64,000 nt of DNA from Centroberyx gerrardi (lineage: Eukaryota > Chordata > Actinopteri > Beryciformes > Berycidae): contig NC_136005.1 of assembly GCF_048128805.1 (NCBI RefSeq), positions 14,333,472 to 14,397,471 of the forward strand, given 5' to 3'. The notes below the pieces were generated by a model. It searched no databases, had not been told where the DNA came from, and saw nothing but the letters and a program-made list of their open reading frames with translations. Of this stretch, positions 13,333-38,232 are shown piece after piece. Within the stretch, counting starts at the first letter, position 1; each line of letters starts with the position of its first letter. Made by a program: the position numbers and the translations under genes.

Positions 13333-14248
13333 GAAGAAGGTACCAGCAGGCATACTATAGTTTTTCAGAGCAGATATGCCTTTGTTTGACAAATGTCTGA
13401 ATTCAGTGAGATCGGGTTGCTCATATGAGAATTATTTTATGCTGTGTGAGGAAAGACAAAAATGGATTTTCAATTTATAGACTATTAGCTTTTTAGGGCT
13501 TCCATTCAAGGTGGAATATTTAAGGAGACAATATTGCCAACCGCTTCACATTGCTGATTATCAAACAGACCATAAACAGTGAGCTGGAGTGTCTGTTTCC
13601 TGCAGCGCTCACAAGAGTGCTCTCCAAGTGTTTTGCTCATCCTTTCATTCATCTTTCTTTCCCCCTCTCTCTCTCCCTCTCTGCTTCTCTCTCTACCTTT
13701 TTCCCCCTCTCGGCGAGTCATCAATTAATTCAAACTGTCTGCGAGAACGAGGAAATTTGAATTCATCTCCAAATTGAATCTCAGTGTGTGTCCTCTCTTG
13801 TCCGCACTAGACATAAAAAATGCTTTGAAAAGCTTTCAGCAGTAATCCATCCTCTCTCCTTGTCTCCGGCGAGGCTCGGAGACACTGTGAGTAGTTACAT
13901 TTAGTCGTTACTTTACATCGACCTATCGATAAGCAATGAGCAGTTTGATCACTGTAAGTACAAAGTTAGGTCTGAGGATGGATCAGAATGATTTCATGAA
14001 ATCTGTACTGTACAAGGAAACGCATGACCAACTGAAAACCCCGTCAGATCCACTCAGATGTTTCGACAATGTAATCTTTAAGGGCGGGAGGGTGCCATGC
14101 TCTTAAAAACATATTAAAAAAAGACCTGGTGACTGAGTGTGTGAGTCTTGTGATGTGTTTGTTTCACCCCTTTCGCCAAGGGCCGGGAATTTTAGACGTG
14201 GTTACCCTGGGAAACAAGATCGCTAGCTGCTCTCCCATTGGTCCCCTT
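12330..14248 (-). other. tmem59l: Probable tmem59l 3' UTR with candidate poly(A) signals
   Basis: The stretch after the tmem59l stop holds no other gene. On the minus strand it has AATAAA hexamers (read as tttatt on the plus strand) at about 13199, 12362-12367 and 12342-12347. It also contains a (CA)n run at about 13300-13330. A 3' UTR of about 1.0 or 1.9 kb would fit. The true end needs transcript data. Confidence 0.45.
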
Positions 14249-24674
<10,426 letters not shown>

Positions 24675-26141
24675 CTCAAAGCCGGATCAGAGATGAGATC
24701 AGCAAGCTTCAACCAGCGCTGGCGCCTCGGTGAGCTCCTTTGTGGTGGTGCTGCTGGTCTGGATGCTGCTGCCTCAGCCCGGGTCCTATCTGCTCTGCTG
24801 ATCTGCTTCTGTTCGTCGTGTCGTCACGCACATCATCATCACGCACACGCTGCGCACCCCCCACCCCCCACCCAACCTGCAGAACAGCCTCACTGCAGTG
24901 CATAATATGGCAATGATGACATTCATAAAAATGTAGCAAAGATAGTTGATGTGGGCCAAGCCGCTGGTGGCAGATGTCCAGCACGGAGCAGGCAGATGGG
25001 CAATTTGTTTCAACTGTTTATTGCATTATTGATTGCTCATACATAATCAATGTCACAATTGTCAGCTGAATTTATTGGGTCACATGCCGGCTACGAATCA
25101 CTATAGTATTTCAGTTTATGAGAAATCTACACAGAAATAAGCCACAAATCGGTTTCGTGGGGTCTGGATAAAAAAGGAGCACTAATACAGTGAGTGACCT
25201 CAGCTAGTTTCTGCCACTGATGTAGTGGAACATAAAAGGTGGTAAACTGTGACCACCAGTTGGTCAACATCATAAGGAAAACTACCAAGAATAACCAATA
25301 AACTATTAGGCTATATTTGTATTACATTGTATACATAGTATTAGCCTAAATAAACAAAAATGTGATAATATTTCCTAAATTTCCCTTACAAGACCATATA
25401 ACTTACATCACTTTGGTACGACTTGCTACTATTCATACCATGGATTTATGCCCTAAAGATTTGTGTAGCACAATAAAAAAAAAGTAGGTCAGCTGAGTTT
25501 AGGTGGGTTTATTAACAGGCCTATTACACTAATAGATGCTTTTGGTATCGCAGTTGTATGGATTACACGAATAAGTTTATTAAAGCCATCACCACATCAG
25601 CTACTAAACCACTGGCCATTACAGTCCGTAAATACAGGTATCGCTGCTAAATCTACATAGTGAATAAAAGACAGCTCAAAGTGTGTCATGTACGGTAATT
25701 AGGTTTTGCTTTTCATTCTTATTGTGTGTGTGTATGTGTGTGCGGGGGGGTGGGGGTGGGGGGTGGGGGGTGGCGGCCTGGGAGGGGACAAATTGGGGAG
25801 CAATAATGACTTATGACTGTGTGGGAAAACAAGGGAGGAGCATACAGTATCAACTTGAATGTTTTAGCTGTCGAGGCGTGCACCAAGCAAAGCCACACTT
25901 GAGTTAAAAGCAAACCTTGTGCTGCCTCCAAGCCACCGCAGTCAACTTGGTCTTTTGACTTCCACTGGGAGATCCAGCATTTGATCTGAAAGCAGAAGTT
26001 GACGAGTGGAAGCTGCGCAGTTCCTCCTCCAAACTTTTGCCTCTCTCTCTCTTTCTCACGTCTTGGGAACTCGAGCAAGAGAAAAGGACAGAGAGAGAGT
26101 GGGGGAAAGAGCAGAAAAGGAGGCAGAAAAGACTGTGAACT
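24675..26141. promoter_or_regulatory. Shared upstream interval of the divergent tmem59l/crlf1 pair
   Basis: About 1.47 kb separates the two start codons. The half near tmem59l (24560-24890) is locally GC-rich with several CpGs. The middle is AT-rich. A G-quadruplex-like run lies about 400 bp before the crlf1 ATG. I found no clear TATA box. The same head-to-head arrangement exists in human as far as I recall, which suggests shared control. That last point is inference. Confidence 0.5.
25743..25771 (+). promoter_or_regulatory. G-quadruplex-prone G-run cluster upstream of crlf1
   Basis: Four or more runs of five to seven G separated by single T bases occupy about 29 bp, ending about 370 bp before the crlf1 start codon. 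This spacing fits the classic G4 pattern with 1-nt loops. It may also be just a decayed GT microsatellite, since GTGT sequence precedes it. Confidence 0.55.
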
Positions 26142-29045
26142 ATGTTTTCCTTGATATTTCTCATCCTCCTTGTTCCACATGTGTTGTTCTCCTCGACACG
26201 TAAGTACCAAACTTTGGAGATTTGTTATGGGAGAAGCCGACAGACAGACAGACAGACAGACACAGCCAAGTTTACCACGTTTCTCTCGGGTGAGACCGCA
26301 CGAGATGGGAGGTGCGCTCTGCCCCATTAGTCAACAGTATGTGTCATCTCCTAACGCAGCGTGTTAGTGTTGTCCTAACCATTTACATTAGGTCAGTGCT
26401 TCACAAAGCGGGCTCCTCCATCCGTTCCAGGGGTTCCCTTGCGAAATGAGGATTAGTTAATATTTTAATTATTAGCCAATATCAGTTATTTCACGTGACA
26501 GAAGTCAGCACAATGAGGAATGCATAAGGATGACTAATTTGTTTGTAGGTTTCACCCTCCCAACTGTTGTTGTCACCCCACCTATGATAATGACAGTTAT
26601 GCAATTCTAAGCTAAATCATAACTAGCTCTTAAAATCTTCTCATTTGAGCTTCCTTTGGACAAAATCTTATCAAATTGGGGTCTGTAATGCTTATCTGTT
26701 TGTGGATCCTCGATATGAAAAGGTTTAGGAAACCGTAGATTACACTGCCAGGCCTGGAAAAATATAGCAAACTAATGTGATGAAGTCTCAGCAAATTCTC
26801 AAATTATAGCTTAATGTAACATTTTTTATCTTTAATGAATTCAAATGTGGCGACACCACAGTGAAATTACAGTAATTATTAGATGTCATTGTCTACCCAA
26901 TGGTGGATTACAGTGACAAGGCCAATTAGGCTTGGAGATGAAGTAGTTGATGAGATAAATTGAAATAAACAGTGTTCATCACCGCTGTTGCATGGGAGAA
27001 ATGCATAAAACATACCAATATTCCAGACATCATCATGCAGGAGATTTATTATAGGTTATAAGCAGAGACTGGGCAACTTTGTCTTGTGATGAGCAATTAG
27101 CTAATTTGTGCTTGCTGAAAAAACATGTAAAACACTTATACTGTATATTCAAGGAGTTTGTTGGTCATTTTTGATTTATGTTTTCTACTTTACAACCCAG
27201 TGCTTTGTGTCTTAAGGTGAAACCCACTCGCTGAGGCCCAGAACAGTCAATCCTCACTCTCTTTGCAGGGAAATACCAGCGCATTTTCATCTCAGTACAA
27301 TTTCCTTCACATCAAATCCTCCTAAGTCCAGTGAAGCTGGAAGCAGCATATTGGCACATATGTTAGAAAGCTTGTCCGCCGCCCACCTAGAGCACAGTTA
27401 ATAAACCTCTACACATTAACCCTCGTGTCTCCGTGAAGGAACCCAGTGGTAACATTCAGACACACAGCAGAGCGTTTCTCATAGGCATCAATCATAAGAC
27501 AAACTTTGAAACGAGTTGAGGAAGGGGCAGCGGTATGGAAAAGCATTCAACCCAGGCTGACCTTTCTAAGTGGCCCTACTGAGGCTCCATAAATCCACTT
27601 CATTACTGGGTCATAAATATGTGTCCCGTGCTGCTGCTCTGCATTGTGGCGCAGTGTTGCTCGACTCCTCCTCAAACACAAACACAAACTTTTCTTAGGG
27701 CTGCCTTGAAATTGTGACTCGAGTGATTTCTTTGTGGAAACACTGCGATTTCATCTAGTGCTCCACCGGAAATCTGTTGTTCTCAGCGCTGAAACAAATC
27801 GAGCAACACTGAGACAGATCAGCCGCAGCACCCCGGGGCCTAATGCATTGTGTTGTTGAGGAGGATCGACTTCGCTGGAAGTCACTGGATGAGAGTGCGA
27901 GCTAAACACCTACATTTTAGATGAAAATTTACTTCTGTCTTGTTGGAAATCTACAAGAGCATTGGCAAGCTTACTGTATGTTTCTGTTCTGGTGACCTTT
28001 ACATTTTTGTGGACACCAGCCTGCCTCTAAAGAGTGTGTGTGTTTGTGCGTATGTGTGCAAACTTGTGTGTGTTTGGTAGGGATGGGACGATCTGCTTAT
28101 CTCATGATGTGATTCGATACACAACGACAAATCTTTCTAGCAATGGCATTGGCTTGCTAGAATGTAAACAACAATTTAAAAATGTCATTACAAAGTGTTG
28201 ATACAATAACTTGGATGGAGAGCTTGTGAAATTGTGACGGGCGAGCCGTCTCATTTGTGATTACTACAGCAGAATAAAATGTAGCTAATATCACAATAAA
28301 TTTTTCTGCCCCACGATACATATTGTCACGTTTTTGCATTGCGATATATTGAATTTCGATATATATCGTCCCATCCCTTCTGTTTGGGTTTGTGTCTCCC
28401 CCACCCAGAGGTAGCAGTGATCTCCCCCCAGGATCCGGCCCTGCGTATCGGCTCCAGTCTGACGGCCACCTGTACGGTGAGCTCAGACCTGGGCCTGCAC
28501 GCCGCCACGCTGTACTGGACGCTGAACGGGGAGCGTTTGGCCGGCGGCACCTACGGGGTGGTGAGCTCCAACGTCCTCAGTGTCACCCTTCACCGCCTCA
28601 ACGGCTCCCAGCAGCAGTCCGGAGACAACCTGGTCTGCCACGGAGGAGACGGACACGTCCTGGCCGGCTCCTGTCTCTATGTGGGCAGTAAGTGCCGGGT
28701 ACACAGGCTTCCTGAATGTGTAGAACTGTATATATAGTATGCATTATGCATATGCAAACCTTCTGTAAGTCATTAATGTCTTACAGAGAAGCCAACCTCC
28801 TGTTTTCATAGAGTGAGGAAGCGTTACATAAGTATACTTGGCCTTGCTGTCAGGCTGTCACATGTACCTTTAGGTGTATGTTGTATAGTGAAGCATTCAG
28901 AATGTAAACAGACTGGTTTGTGTTAAAAAAAAGCTTCTGAGACGCATTAATTAGTTTTTACATACATGACAAAATGTATATCAATATTTTGTAAGCTTGG
29001 AATTATAAGGATCCATCTGGATAGTGTGCAGTTCTATAGATAGAC

Positions 29046-29082
<37 letters not shown>

Positions 29083-29547
29083 TTGAACATGAAAGGTTTG
29101 ACATCCCAGCTGGCAAAACTGTGTTGCACTTTCTATCCTTTTAAACATCTAACCCCAAAAGGTTCTTTAAAAAATAATAATAATACCACACAAGCATAAA
29201 GTAACAAAGATCATGAATATGTGGACAAGTCAGTTTGATACTTCTATTTCCAAGCTCATGATTTTACGAAACCAACTATTATGGTTATTTTGTAGATATC
29301 TGTTGTTTGAAATATAATTTAACATATCCTGTAATTTCTCACACACATACAAACGAGCACACTTTTTTTTATCCCTATGGCTGAGGACATTGACTTGCAT
29401 GCATTACCTAACCTATGACCTGACTTCAGGTTAACCCAAATAATAACAATAACCCTAATCCTAACTCTAAAGTTGCCTCTTTTCAAAGTGGGAATGAACA
29501 AAATGTCTTGTCTTTGGAGGATTTTCTACATCTTCCTAACCATATAA

Positions 29548-29586
<39 letters not shown>

Positions 29587-32500
29587 CCCTGTGCCCTGTT
29601 AGCACTGTAGGGTAACAAGAAAATAAACAAATTAATTTGTTCGTTTGCATCAGTGGAACCTCACAAGGCTCACAAAGACAATATTTGCTTAGAATTTATT
29701 TTTTCCTACATGAAAGCCTTTTTGATTATGATCTGTCTGTCTGTAATGCTTTCAAAGCCGGTTACATGACGACTCTAATCTGCTTTATCTCAGTGTTGGC
29801 TTAAAACACAGGGCCTGATAAAATGAATGCTGTACATGAATGGATGGGAACTTGGCCCTGAGCTGTATTGTTTTAAATGTCAGAATCAAGGTCAAACGAT
29901 GTCTGTCTCAATTAAAATCAAATAATTACCACGAGAAATCTATAACCCAGAAATGACATTAAATAGAAAGCAAAATGGAAGAATAGAGCGCTTAAATAAA
30001 TTTAATAGAGTGCTGAAATGAACAGAATAGAATAGAATATAACTTTTCATATGGCTTTTGGTCTTGTGAAAAATCTGTAACCCCAATTTGATGATTTTCT
30101 TGTTTTCACTTAAATTGAGGAATTACATGTTTCTCTGTGGTTTGAGAAAATTGTCCGACCTCTTGGGCTGATGAAACTCCAAACTGCACTGTCATCAAGC
30201 TAAAAACAAGGCTGCTTTTCTTAGTTCCTGAAAAGTCAAGACAATTTGGAGATAGAAGGTTTTCATCCGACAGCGGCCACTGAAAACTTATTGCTCATCC
30301 TTTATTCACACAATATAAGTAAGGACACCAGCTCAATCCTTCCTCCTGCCTCTATAGAAGTGGCTTTGAAGTGGCTTTGGCGAAAGGCCCCCATTTAGTT
30401 TTTTTACCCCCCACACTTTTTCACCGCTCTTGTTTTTCGTTTTCTCCACTGCACAGTGCCTCCAGAGAAGCCGGTGAACTTAACCTGTTGGTCCCGAAAC
30501 ACCAAGGACTTGAGCTGCAAGTGGACCCCGGGGGGGCGGGGTGAGACCTTCATCCGAACCAAATACACCCTCAAGTACAAATTGAGGTGAGAGCCCCAGA
30601 CCTGCTGCAGCTCACAGGTGATCACCTAACCCACCACCTCCTCCTCCACCACTCAGGTAGACTAAAAACAAATGAACAGGATGTGCCACATGCAGTATAT
30701 CACCTGAAACACATACCACACTCACATTGTGACTACAGTGGGCTCTCATGTGCAGGTTGACACTGTGGTAACCTGTTATGTTTCCAGGGATTCCTATTGT
30801 TGTTTTATTCAGTCCAATAACTCAGGCATAGATTGTTCACTTTTTTTGTAATTTGGCACAAAGATAGTCCTGGTGACTTATAACCTGGATACAAAGAATG
30901 GTACTCATTGGCCCATAGATGGCGCTATAATGGGCCTTCAAAGTCTAAGGCCCCATCACGCCATTAGTACGTAGAGATGTGAAACTTGGCACACATATGT
31001 ATCTGGACATACTGAACATTTTTGCCTCTAGGACCCATCATCTCCATCATACATTTCTGGCTGCCATTTTGGATTTTTTGGAAAACCTTTAAAAATCTTT
31101 TTCTCATGAACTGCAGGTCCTAAGAAATTGGTCCAAAAATGGCCAAGTTAATGAAAAAAAAGTTCAGTTGACTGTAAAATCACGACAAAGTAATCAATCC
31201 ACTTTAAATTCTACAGGTTGGTCGGAAACATCATTTTATAAATATCTGCCAAGCCACATGTTGATATGTTGAGATTTGAAGAAAATACAGCCATCTGAAC
31301 TTCTGTTGTGTTGTGATAATCACAAAGACTCTAATACCCACAATGCCTTGTGGGGCTATCAGGGAACTCAGTGCATTCTTTGTCATGCTGTGGTAACCTG
31401 TTCATTGCTGCTAGCAGCTATATTTTCTTCATTGTATTGCCTTTGTACTGTTCTTTACTGTTAAAAATTCTGTCTTCTGTCTAAAGTCTTTTGGAAACAA
31501 ATGTAAGGCTTTTGTCAGAGTTCGTTTTGGTGATAGTCTTCATTTTGGTCCTTGGTCCAGGTGGTATGGCAGAGAGAAGGAGTGTGAAGACTACACCACA
31601 GGGCAGCAGCGCTACACCTGCTACATCCCTCGCGACCTCGCCCTCTTCACCCCGTATGAGATCTGGGTGGAGGCGGCCAATCAGCTGGGCGCAGCCACCT
31701 CTGATGTCATCACCCTGGACATCCTGGATGTAGGTGAGTCAGCCAGCCTGGTGACACCCAGAAAAAGAAGTCTGTATGGGGTTATTTCACTCATTTGGCT
31801 TCTTCTCCTCTACTCTCTTCTCCTCTTCTTACCTGCCATATCCTGTCCCGTCATCTCCTCCTCTCCTCTCCTCTCCTCTCCTCTCCTCTCCTCTCCTCTT
31901 CCTCTCCTCCCCTTTTGTCTCCAGATCTCCTGCATATGGCTAACACACTTCCCTGGGTGAGAGGGGATTTATTTTTTATAGTTTTCTCCATCCATCCATT
32001 GCTATAACTGTGTAATGGGTTCTGGCTGAAGCTGAAAGATAAACTGTTTTGTTGTAAAATTTAACCGCACATCAGACGTTTGGCTAATAACTCCACAGGT
32101 TTCACAATGAGAGACATAGCTGGTGATATATGAGATATAAGCGGTATTTATGAGAGTATACGCTAACCCTAGCCGACAATAGCATAGTGTTGTGGCCTCC
32201 AGTGAACGCCACATTTTGCTGACCCATGTTTATTGACACAGACTGAGCATCCATCCCACTCCTCACCCTCCCCACAGTGGGTTGGAAGGGACAGAGGGAG
32301 CGAAGCCGCATGTATGATGTATGATAAATCTCCCGTATCTTCAAATCCCCAGTAACAGAAACAATAAGATGTGGAATTTTCCCGTCTTGATTTTCCTTTC
32401 TCTCCCCCCCCCCCCCCCCCCCCCCAGGGTGAACTTGATAGAGCCAATAAAGTACCTCAGTGCACAAACAACAACACACACCGGAAATGGAGGAAGCGAA

Positions 32501-33884
32501 GCATTTCTCAAGCTTGAAGTTACAAATGGGAAACACTTTTACAAGACATTTTAATACGATGGTCTCTCAGGCCTGTCTCTCTCTCTCTCTCTCCTCTCTC
32601 TCCCTCCATCAGCTCCATCAAAGCTCTTGATTTCCTTGCGAGCTTTATTGCAGTGGGAGAACATGTTTTATTTAATGCTGAGTGTGGGGACAACTGTGCT
32701 CTCTGCAGCAAGTATATTGGACTGGGGAGGAGAGGAGAACAGAGACTGACCTGATTATCCCAGCTTCACAAAAGCCAGCCAGTCAGTCTGAGAAAAGGGG
32801 GATAAGGTAATTTGAGAAAAACGTGCCGATGCAGCGGAGGGTGAACCCACCTAAACTCATTTTTTTTTGTCAAATGGATTTTTCAAACAAATAATATCTT
32901 TATAAAGAAGTCATACTTGTTATACTTCATATACTCTGATGTAAGAGAAAGTCTGATGTAAGTTACATGAAAGTAGTCTTTTGAGTGAACTGAAACATGA
33001 ATGCAATTCTGAAAAATACATGCGATATTGGTGGTTGTTTGCCTCGTGGTTTTTACTAACTGCGGTTCATAGTTGACCTATCTTTTTGTTTCCATTGCAT
33101 CACTGAAAGGGAAGAGGGAATGAGGAAAAGAGAGAGAGAGAGAGAAGAAAGAAGGTTTAATATATAAAAGACAAGACAAAACAAGAGGCCTCTGAAACCT
33201 GATAATATTGATGAATGTTCAGCTTACACATTAAGACCATGTTGCAGCCCGATGCAGGACTCTCTCCCCTCCATTGAGCTTTAAAAAAAAAAGGGACTGG
33301 ATTCTATTTTAAAAAGCAGTTCATACAGAAACTGATCGTATATGTAGCATATATGTAAATATAGATTATTTTATTTGAAGAAGTGGAACTTGTACCTGAG
33401 ACAGACAATGTGCTTGGCTGGACAACAGTGGCCCAACATTCATCATCCTCGCCATGTTTTATTCAAGCAGAATGACGATAGAGTCTGGATATAGTGCTTC
33501 TCTGCCCTGAGCGCTGTGGTACAATATTCATCGGGGGGGTTCCTCTCTCTCTCTAGAGGTCATTCAGAGGATAAGAGCCTGCTTCAGCCAGTTCTGTTGC
33601 ATCAACTGTAAGAAACCGGGTCTACTGTATGTACACACAGTAAAAGTAACAAATAGATGAGTTGATGCTCCCTCTGTTGTGTCCGTGTCTCTCCACAGTG
33701 ACCACCGACCCGCCGGACAACGTGCTGGTGAGTCGAGTCGGGGATCTGGAGGACCAGCTGACGGTCCGCTGGGCCAGTCCTCCAGCGCTCAAGGACTTCC
33801 TGTTTCAGGCCAAGTATCAGATCCGCTACAGGCTGGAGGACAGCACCGAGTGGAAGGTAGAGAAGCCAAACACACACACACACA

Positions 33885-33927
<43 letters not shown>

Positions 33928-36900
33928 TACCAGTCAAAAGTTTGGACACACCGGATTGATTGCACTATGTTTTTCATTATCTTAAAGCCATTCTGATCTA
34001 AAGGCTTATGCTTAAATGCTTGAAATTTGTTTTTTTAGACAAATATAAATAGTGAAGTTGATCCTATGTATGAATTTCTTTCCAAAGCCTTTGCATTTCC
34101 ATCAAGGCAAAGGGCGGCTACTTTAAAGAATCTAAAATATAAGATAGTTTTGATTTGTTTGACACTTTTTTGGTCACTGTATAATTCCATGTGTGTTATT
34201 TCATAGTTTTGATGTCTTTACTATTATTCTAAAATGTGAAAAATGGTAAAAATAAAACTTTTGACTGGTAGTGTATACACACACGTTCTGAAACGCATGC
34301 TACCTCTGTGGCATCTCTTGTGTGTGTAAATATTTGAGGTGCATCAGTGTCTGATCCTCTTAAGGAAGAGAATATTCTTCACAGAATCATATTGGCTTCT
34401 GCTGCATCTCCTCTTGCTCATGCTTTCACTGGAAAGCAAATCTTACTCATGTGTAAAAGCCTTGACTGCTAGCGGTTTATTGCTCTGCTATATTTTGAAT
34501 CCTGGCTTTGATCCAAAATCCAATAGTAGAGCTTCAGACAGAAATATTTTATATGGCTTCTTTGATGTTTTCTGACCACAGATGAACACAGGAGTTTGCC
34601 TTTTTGTTGTTTATCCCAATTTTATTTCTTTATTGTGTTTGTATGTGTATGTATTTAAATACTGGAATCACTGTTGAATGAGAGCATTAGGCAAATAGTA
34701 TTCAAGCAAAATTCAATTCAAAACCTTCAAAGCAATGTTATCCAGACCGCATTCAAAATGAAAACAGAGTGAAGCTACGAAATGTTAATATATAAAACTT
34801 TTTTAGTCTGCGCTAGAGGCATATGAAGAATAAAAAAAAAAAGAAGAAGAATAGCAAATTTGATCCAGTGTCCACCAAGGCAGCTGCATGCTGCTGTTCA
34901 AGTGGGAAATGTTGTGGAGAAGTCAGAGCTTAACTGACTGTGAGAGATCTTGTATTGTTTTATGTGCCTTCTCCTACAGATCCAGTATCATTTCTATATG
35001 TCCTCTCTGTCATTCACCCCCCTGTCCCAGGTGGTGGATGACGTTGGTAACCAGACGTCGTGTCGTCTGGCAGGCCTCCGGCCCGGGACCGTCTACTTTG
35101 TCCAGGTGAGATGCAACCCAGTGGGCATCTATGGGTCCAGGAAGGCCGGCATCTGGAGTGACTGGAGCCACCCCACCGCCGCCTCCACACCCATCAGCGG
35201 TGAGTAGACGACACGCCACAGAAACCAACAGAAACTCATTGGCATACTTTGGGATGAGTGGTCTTTTCCTGATTGGGTGTAACATATAGAATTTTGCTGT
35301 GTGGATGCATGGTGAATAGAGATGGGACGATATATCGAAATTCAATATATTGTGATACAAAAATGTGACAATACGTATCATTTTTACTCTGCTCTAGTAA
35401 TCACAAATGAGATGTTTCACAAGCTCTCCATCCAAATTATGTTATTATGATTTGCAGCTCAGAAATACGAATAATTCTGCAGAGTCACACTTTGTTGTCA
35501 CTGATATGCATTACATCGTATCGTGGTTGTATTGGATCATGAACCCCACATCGTGTATCAAATTGTATCGTGAGATAAGCAGATCGTCCCATCCCTAATG
35601 GTGAATGCAAAGAATAGTAGAAGTACAAGTTTTTTTAAACAAAACTATAAGAACATTGCATTTTGTTGGATAGCCGAGACAAAATCAGCCATATATGCAA
35701 GAGTATAACTGATGCGTTTTGTTTAATGAGTCTCATAGCCGATAGGTTTCATGGAGTATGGCTTTTAAAGACATCCCAAACGTCTGCGATGTTCACGAGT
35801 CTTGTGCATTCTTTCCTTTCTAATAATCAACCTTTCATTGCCAATTAAAACCAGAAAAACAATGGCCTTATCCCAGATTCAACATCCTGAACAACCAGAT
35901 CCAAACCGCATGTGACCCCAGAGAAACCAAACATCAAGAGGCTAGCTGCCTCGATAGAGATCTCTCAACAGAGGATTAAAAGAAATGGCAAAGAGCCAGG
36001 GGGATATTTGATAGATTTTTGTCGTTAGCCTTCAAAGATTGATCAAGTTAAAACGCTGGTTGTCTGTCAGTGGCACACACAGGGCCTATAAAGCCTGAGT
36101 GGAAGCAGGTTTGGGACCATGAGGAGCAGATAATGAGTTACATAGGTTATGTGGTATTTACTCCCTAGGGGGAGGAAGTCGTTATCAGGCTCTGTTGTTT
36201 GCCATAAAGGATTGATTGTGGCAGGCTTTTGGCTTTCAGTAGCCTGTCCTCCCCAGTATGGCTGGTCAGGTCCGCAGTTTAGCACACTGAACTGAAAAAC
36301 ATTATTTATTTGTATGAAATTATAGCCCAGTTTACATATAATATCTGATTTAAATGTTGTTTTGTGAAATTAAGTGACATGAATCGTCATTAGTGTGCAC
36401 TGACCAACTCCGTTTGGCCCGGTAGTGGAAACTAAGAGCTGGACAGAACTTTCACTATACTAAATTACTTCTAACTTACTTCAAAATTCAATATTTCAGT
36501 GTTCTAAAACTACTTTTTGGTAGACTTTGTAATTGGGGAAAAAATGTCATTTCCAAAACCTGTTTACCAGCAACTTGAACAACCGAGTGCTGTGATTAAG
36601 TAACATATTAATGTCCTGATATTAAATTGAAAAATGATCACTCCTGGTCATCATCACCTTGCTAAGACTGAAACAACCACAAGGACAATGATGGAAGCAA
36701 GTCCAGGTCTCTTTTTGTGTTATCCTTGACAATGTTTCTGCACATATCAATTTATCAAAGAAGAAAGATATTTATATAAATATTTAAAATATTTCATATT
36801 CCATGCACTAAATGTTGTCCTTTGTGTTGATGCTGGTTTTTAACCCCTGGTGGGACAATAAAAACAGGTAGATGGCCGGATGCCCTTTTAAAGGGAGATC

Positions 36901-37684
36901 CACTTTACAGCCAATCACATGACTCTCCCTCCAGTCACACCGGTCACTTGGCTCCCTGACTTTATCAATTTTGTGCACTGAGGTTGATACTTCGAGAACA
37001 CTGTAAATAGTATTTTAATACTGTACTAGCAATTAATATTTTGTCAATTAGTTTGATACATTAATTGAATAAGTATTTGTGATTTTTAAAAAGATAGGGC
37101 AAGGCTGACCGACAGAAATGTTTTTAAAAGATAATCAACTTTGGAAAGTACATCATAAAATGATCTGTATTTTGTCTGCTTAATATGTATACATACTGAT
37201 AAGAGCCAGGTGTGAAAAACATGTCTATACCTTGATCCCTGTAAGCTGTGTACACACAACATATAGCTCCTACTAACACTTGTCCTAACTGTAACCTTGA
37301 CGCTGTTCTCTCTCTTACCTCTCCTCTCTTCCTCTTCCTCCACTCTCTCTCTCCTCTTTCTTTCCCTTCCTCCTCCACCCCACCTTCTCCTTACACCCCC
37401 CCCTCCTTCCTGCTCCCAGAGCGGCTGCAGAGTGGCTCATGTGATCCCAAGTCCGGTGAGCAGAACTCCACCCTGCGGCGGGAACTCAAGCAGTTCTTCG
37501 GCTGGGTCCGCAAGCACGCGTACGGCTGCAGCGGCATGTCAATCAAACTGTACGACCAGTGGAGGGTGTGGCTGCAGAAATCGCATAAAACGCGCAACCA
37601 GGTAGGTAAGCAGAATCTCTCTCTTTTCATTATCTCTGCTCAGCTGGAAATTCACTCACTTACCCATACGCCCTCACAAACACA

Positions 37685-37716
<32 letters not shown>

Positions 37717-38195
37717 AACAACACAGTCTGCCTTACCGCCACAACAGCCACTGCTGCATCGATGTCCTGAACTGTGCATACACCCTGAATTTCTGACTCT
37801 GCCTTTGTCCAGAGACGCCTGCGCTATGCCATGCGGTCAGCATTTTTAGAAACACAAAGAGGAGAGCTTTCTCTTGAACTGGTTGGCTCTGTGAAGCTTC
37901 AGTTCAGACTTTATGATCAGGTAAATGTGCGGTTTTGACTTTACTGGCCCAGAAGTAAGAGCATAAAAGTGGATATCCTTTCATTTCTCCTCAGTCATGC
38001 ACTCTTATTTTATTACGTATTTTAACGATGTACACTTATGATCTTCAGTCGATGACCACAACAAAGAGAAATGAACATGTAAATGCAATTAACAGCCCGC
38101 GGTAATGTGCTCCTTTTGTGTTTTGTTTTCTCATGACGTGAGGAGCTCCTTTCACAGCATAACTCAGGCCAAATGGCGTGCAGAGCCACTGGGTG

Positions 38196-38232
<37 letters not shown>

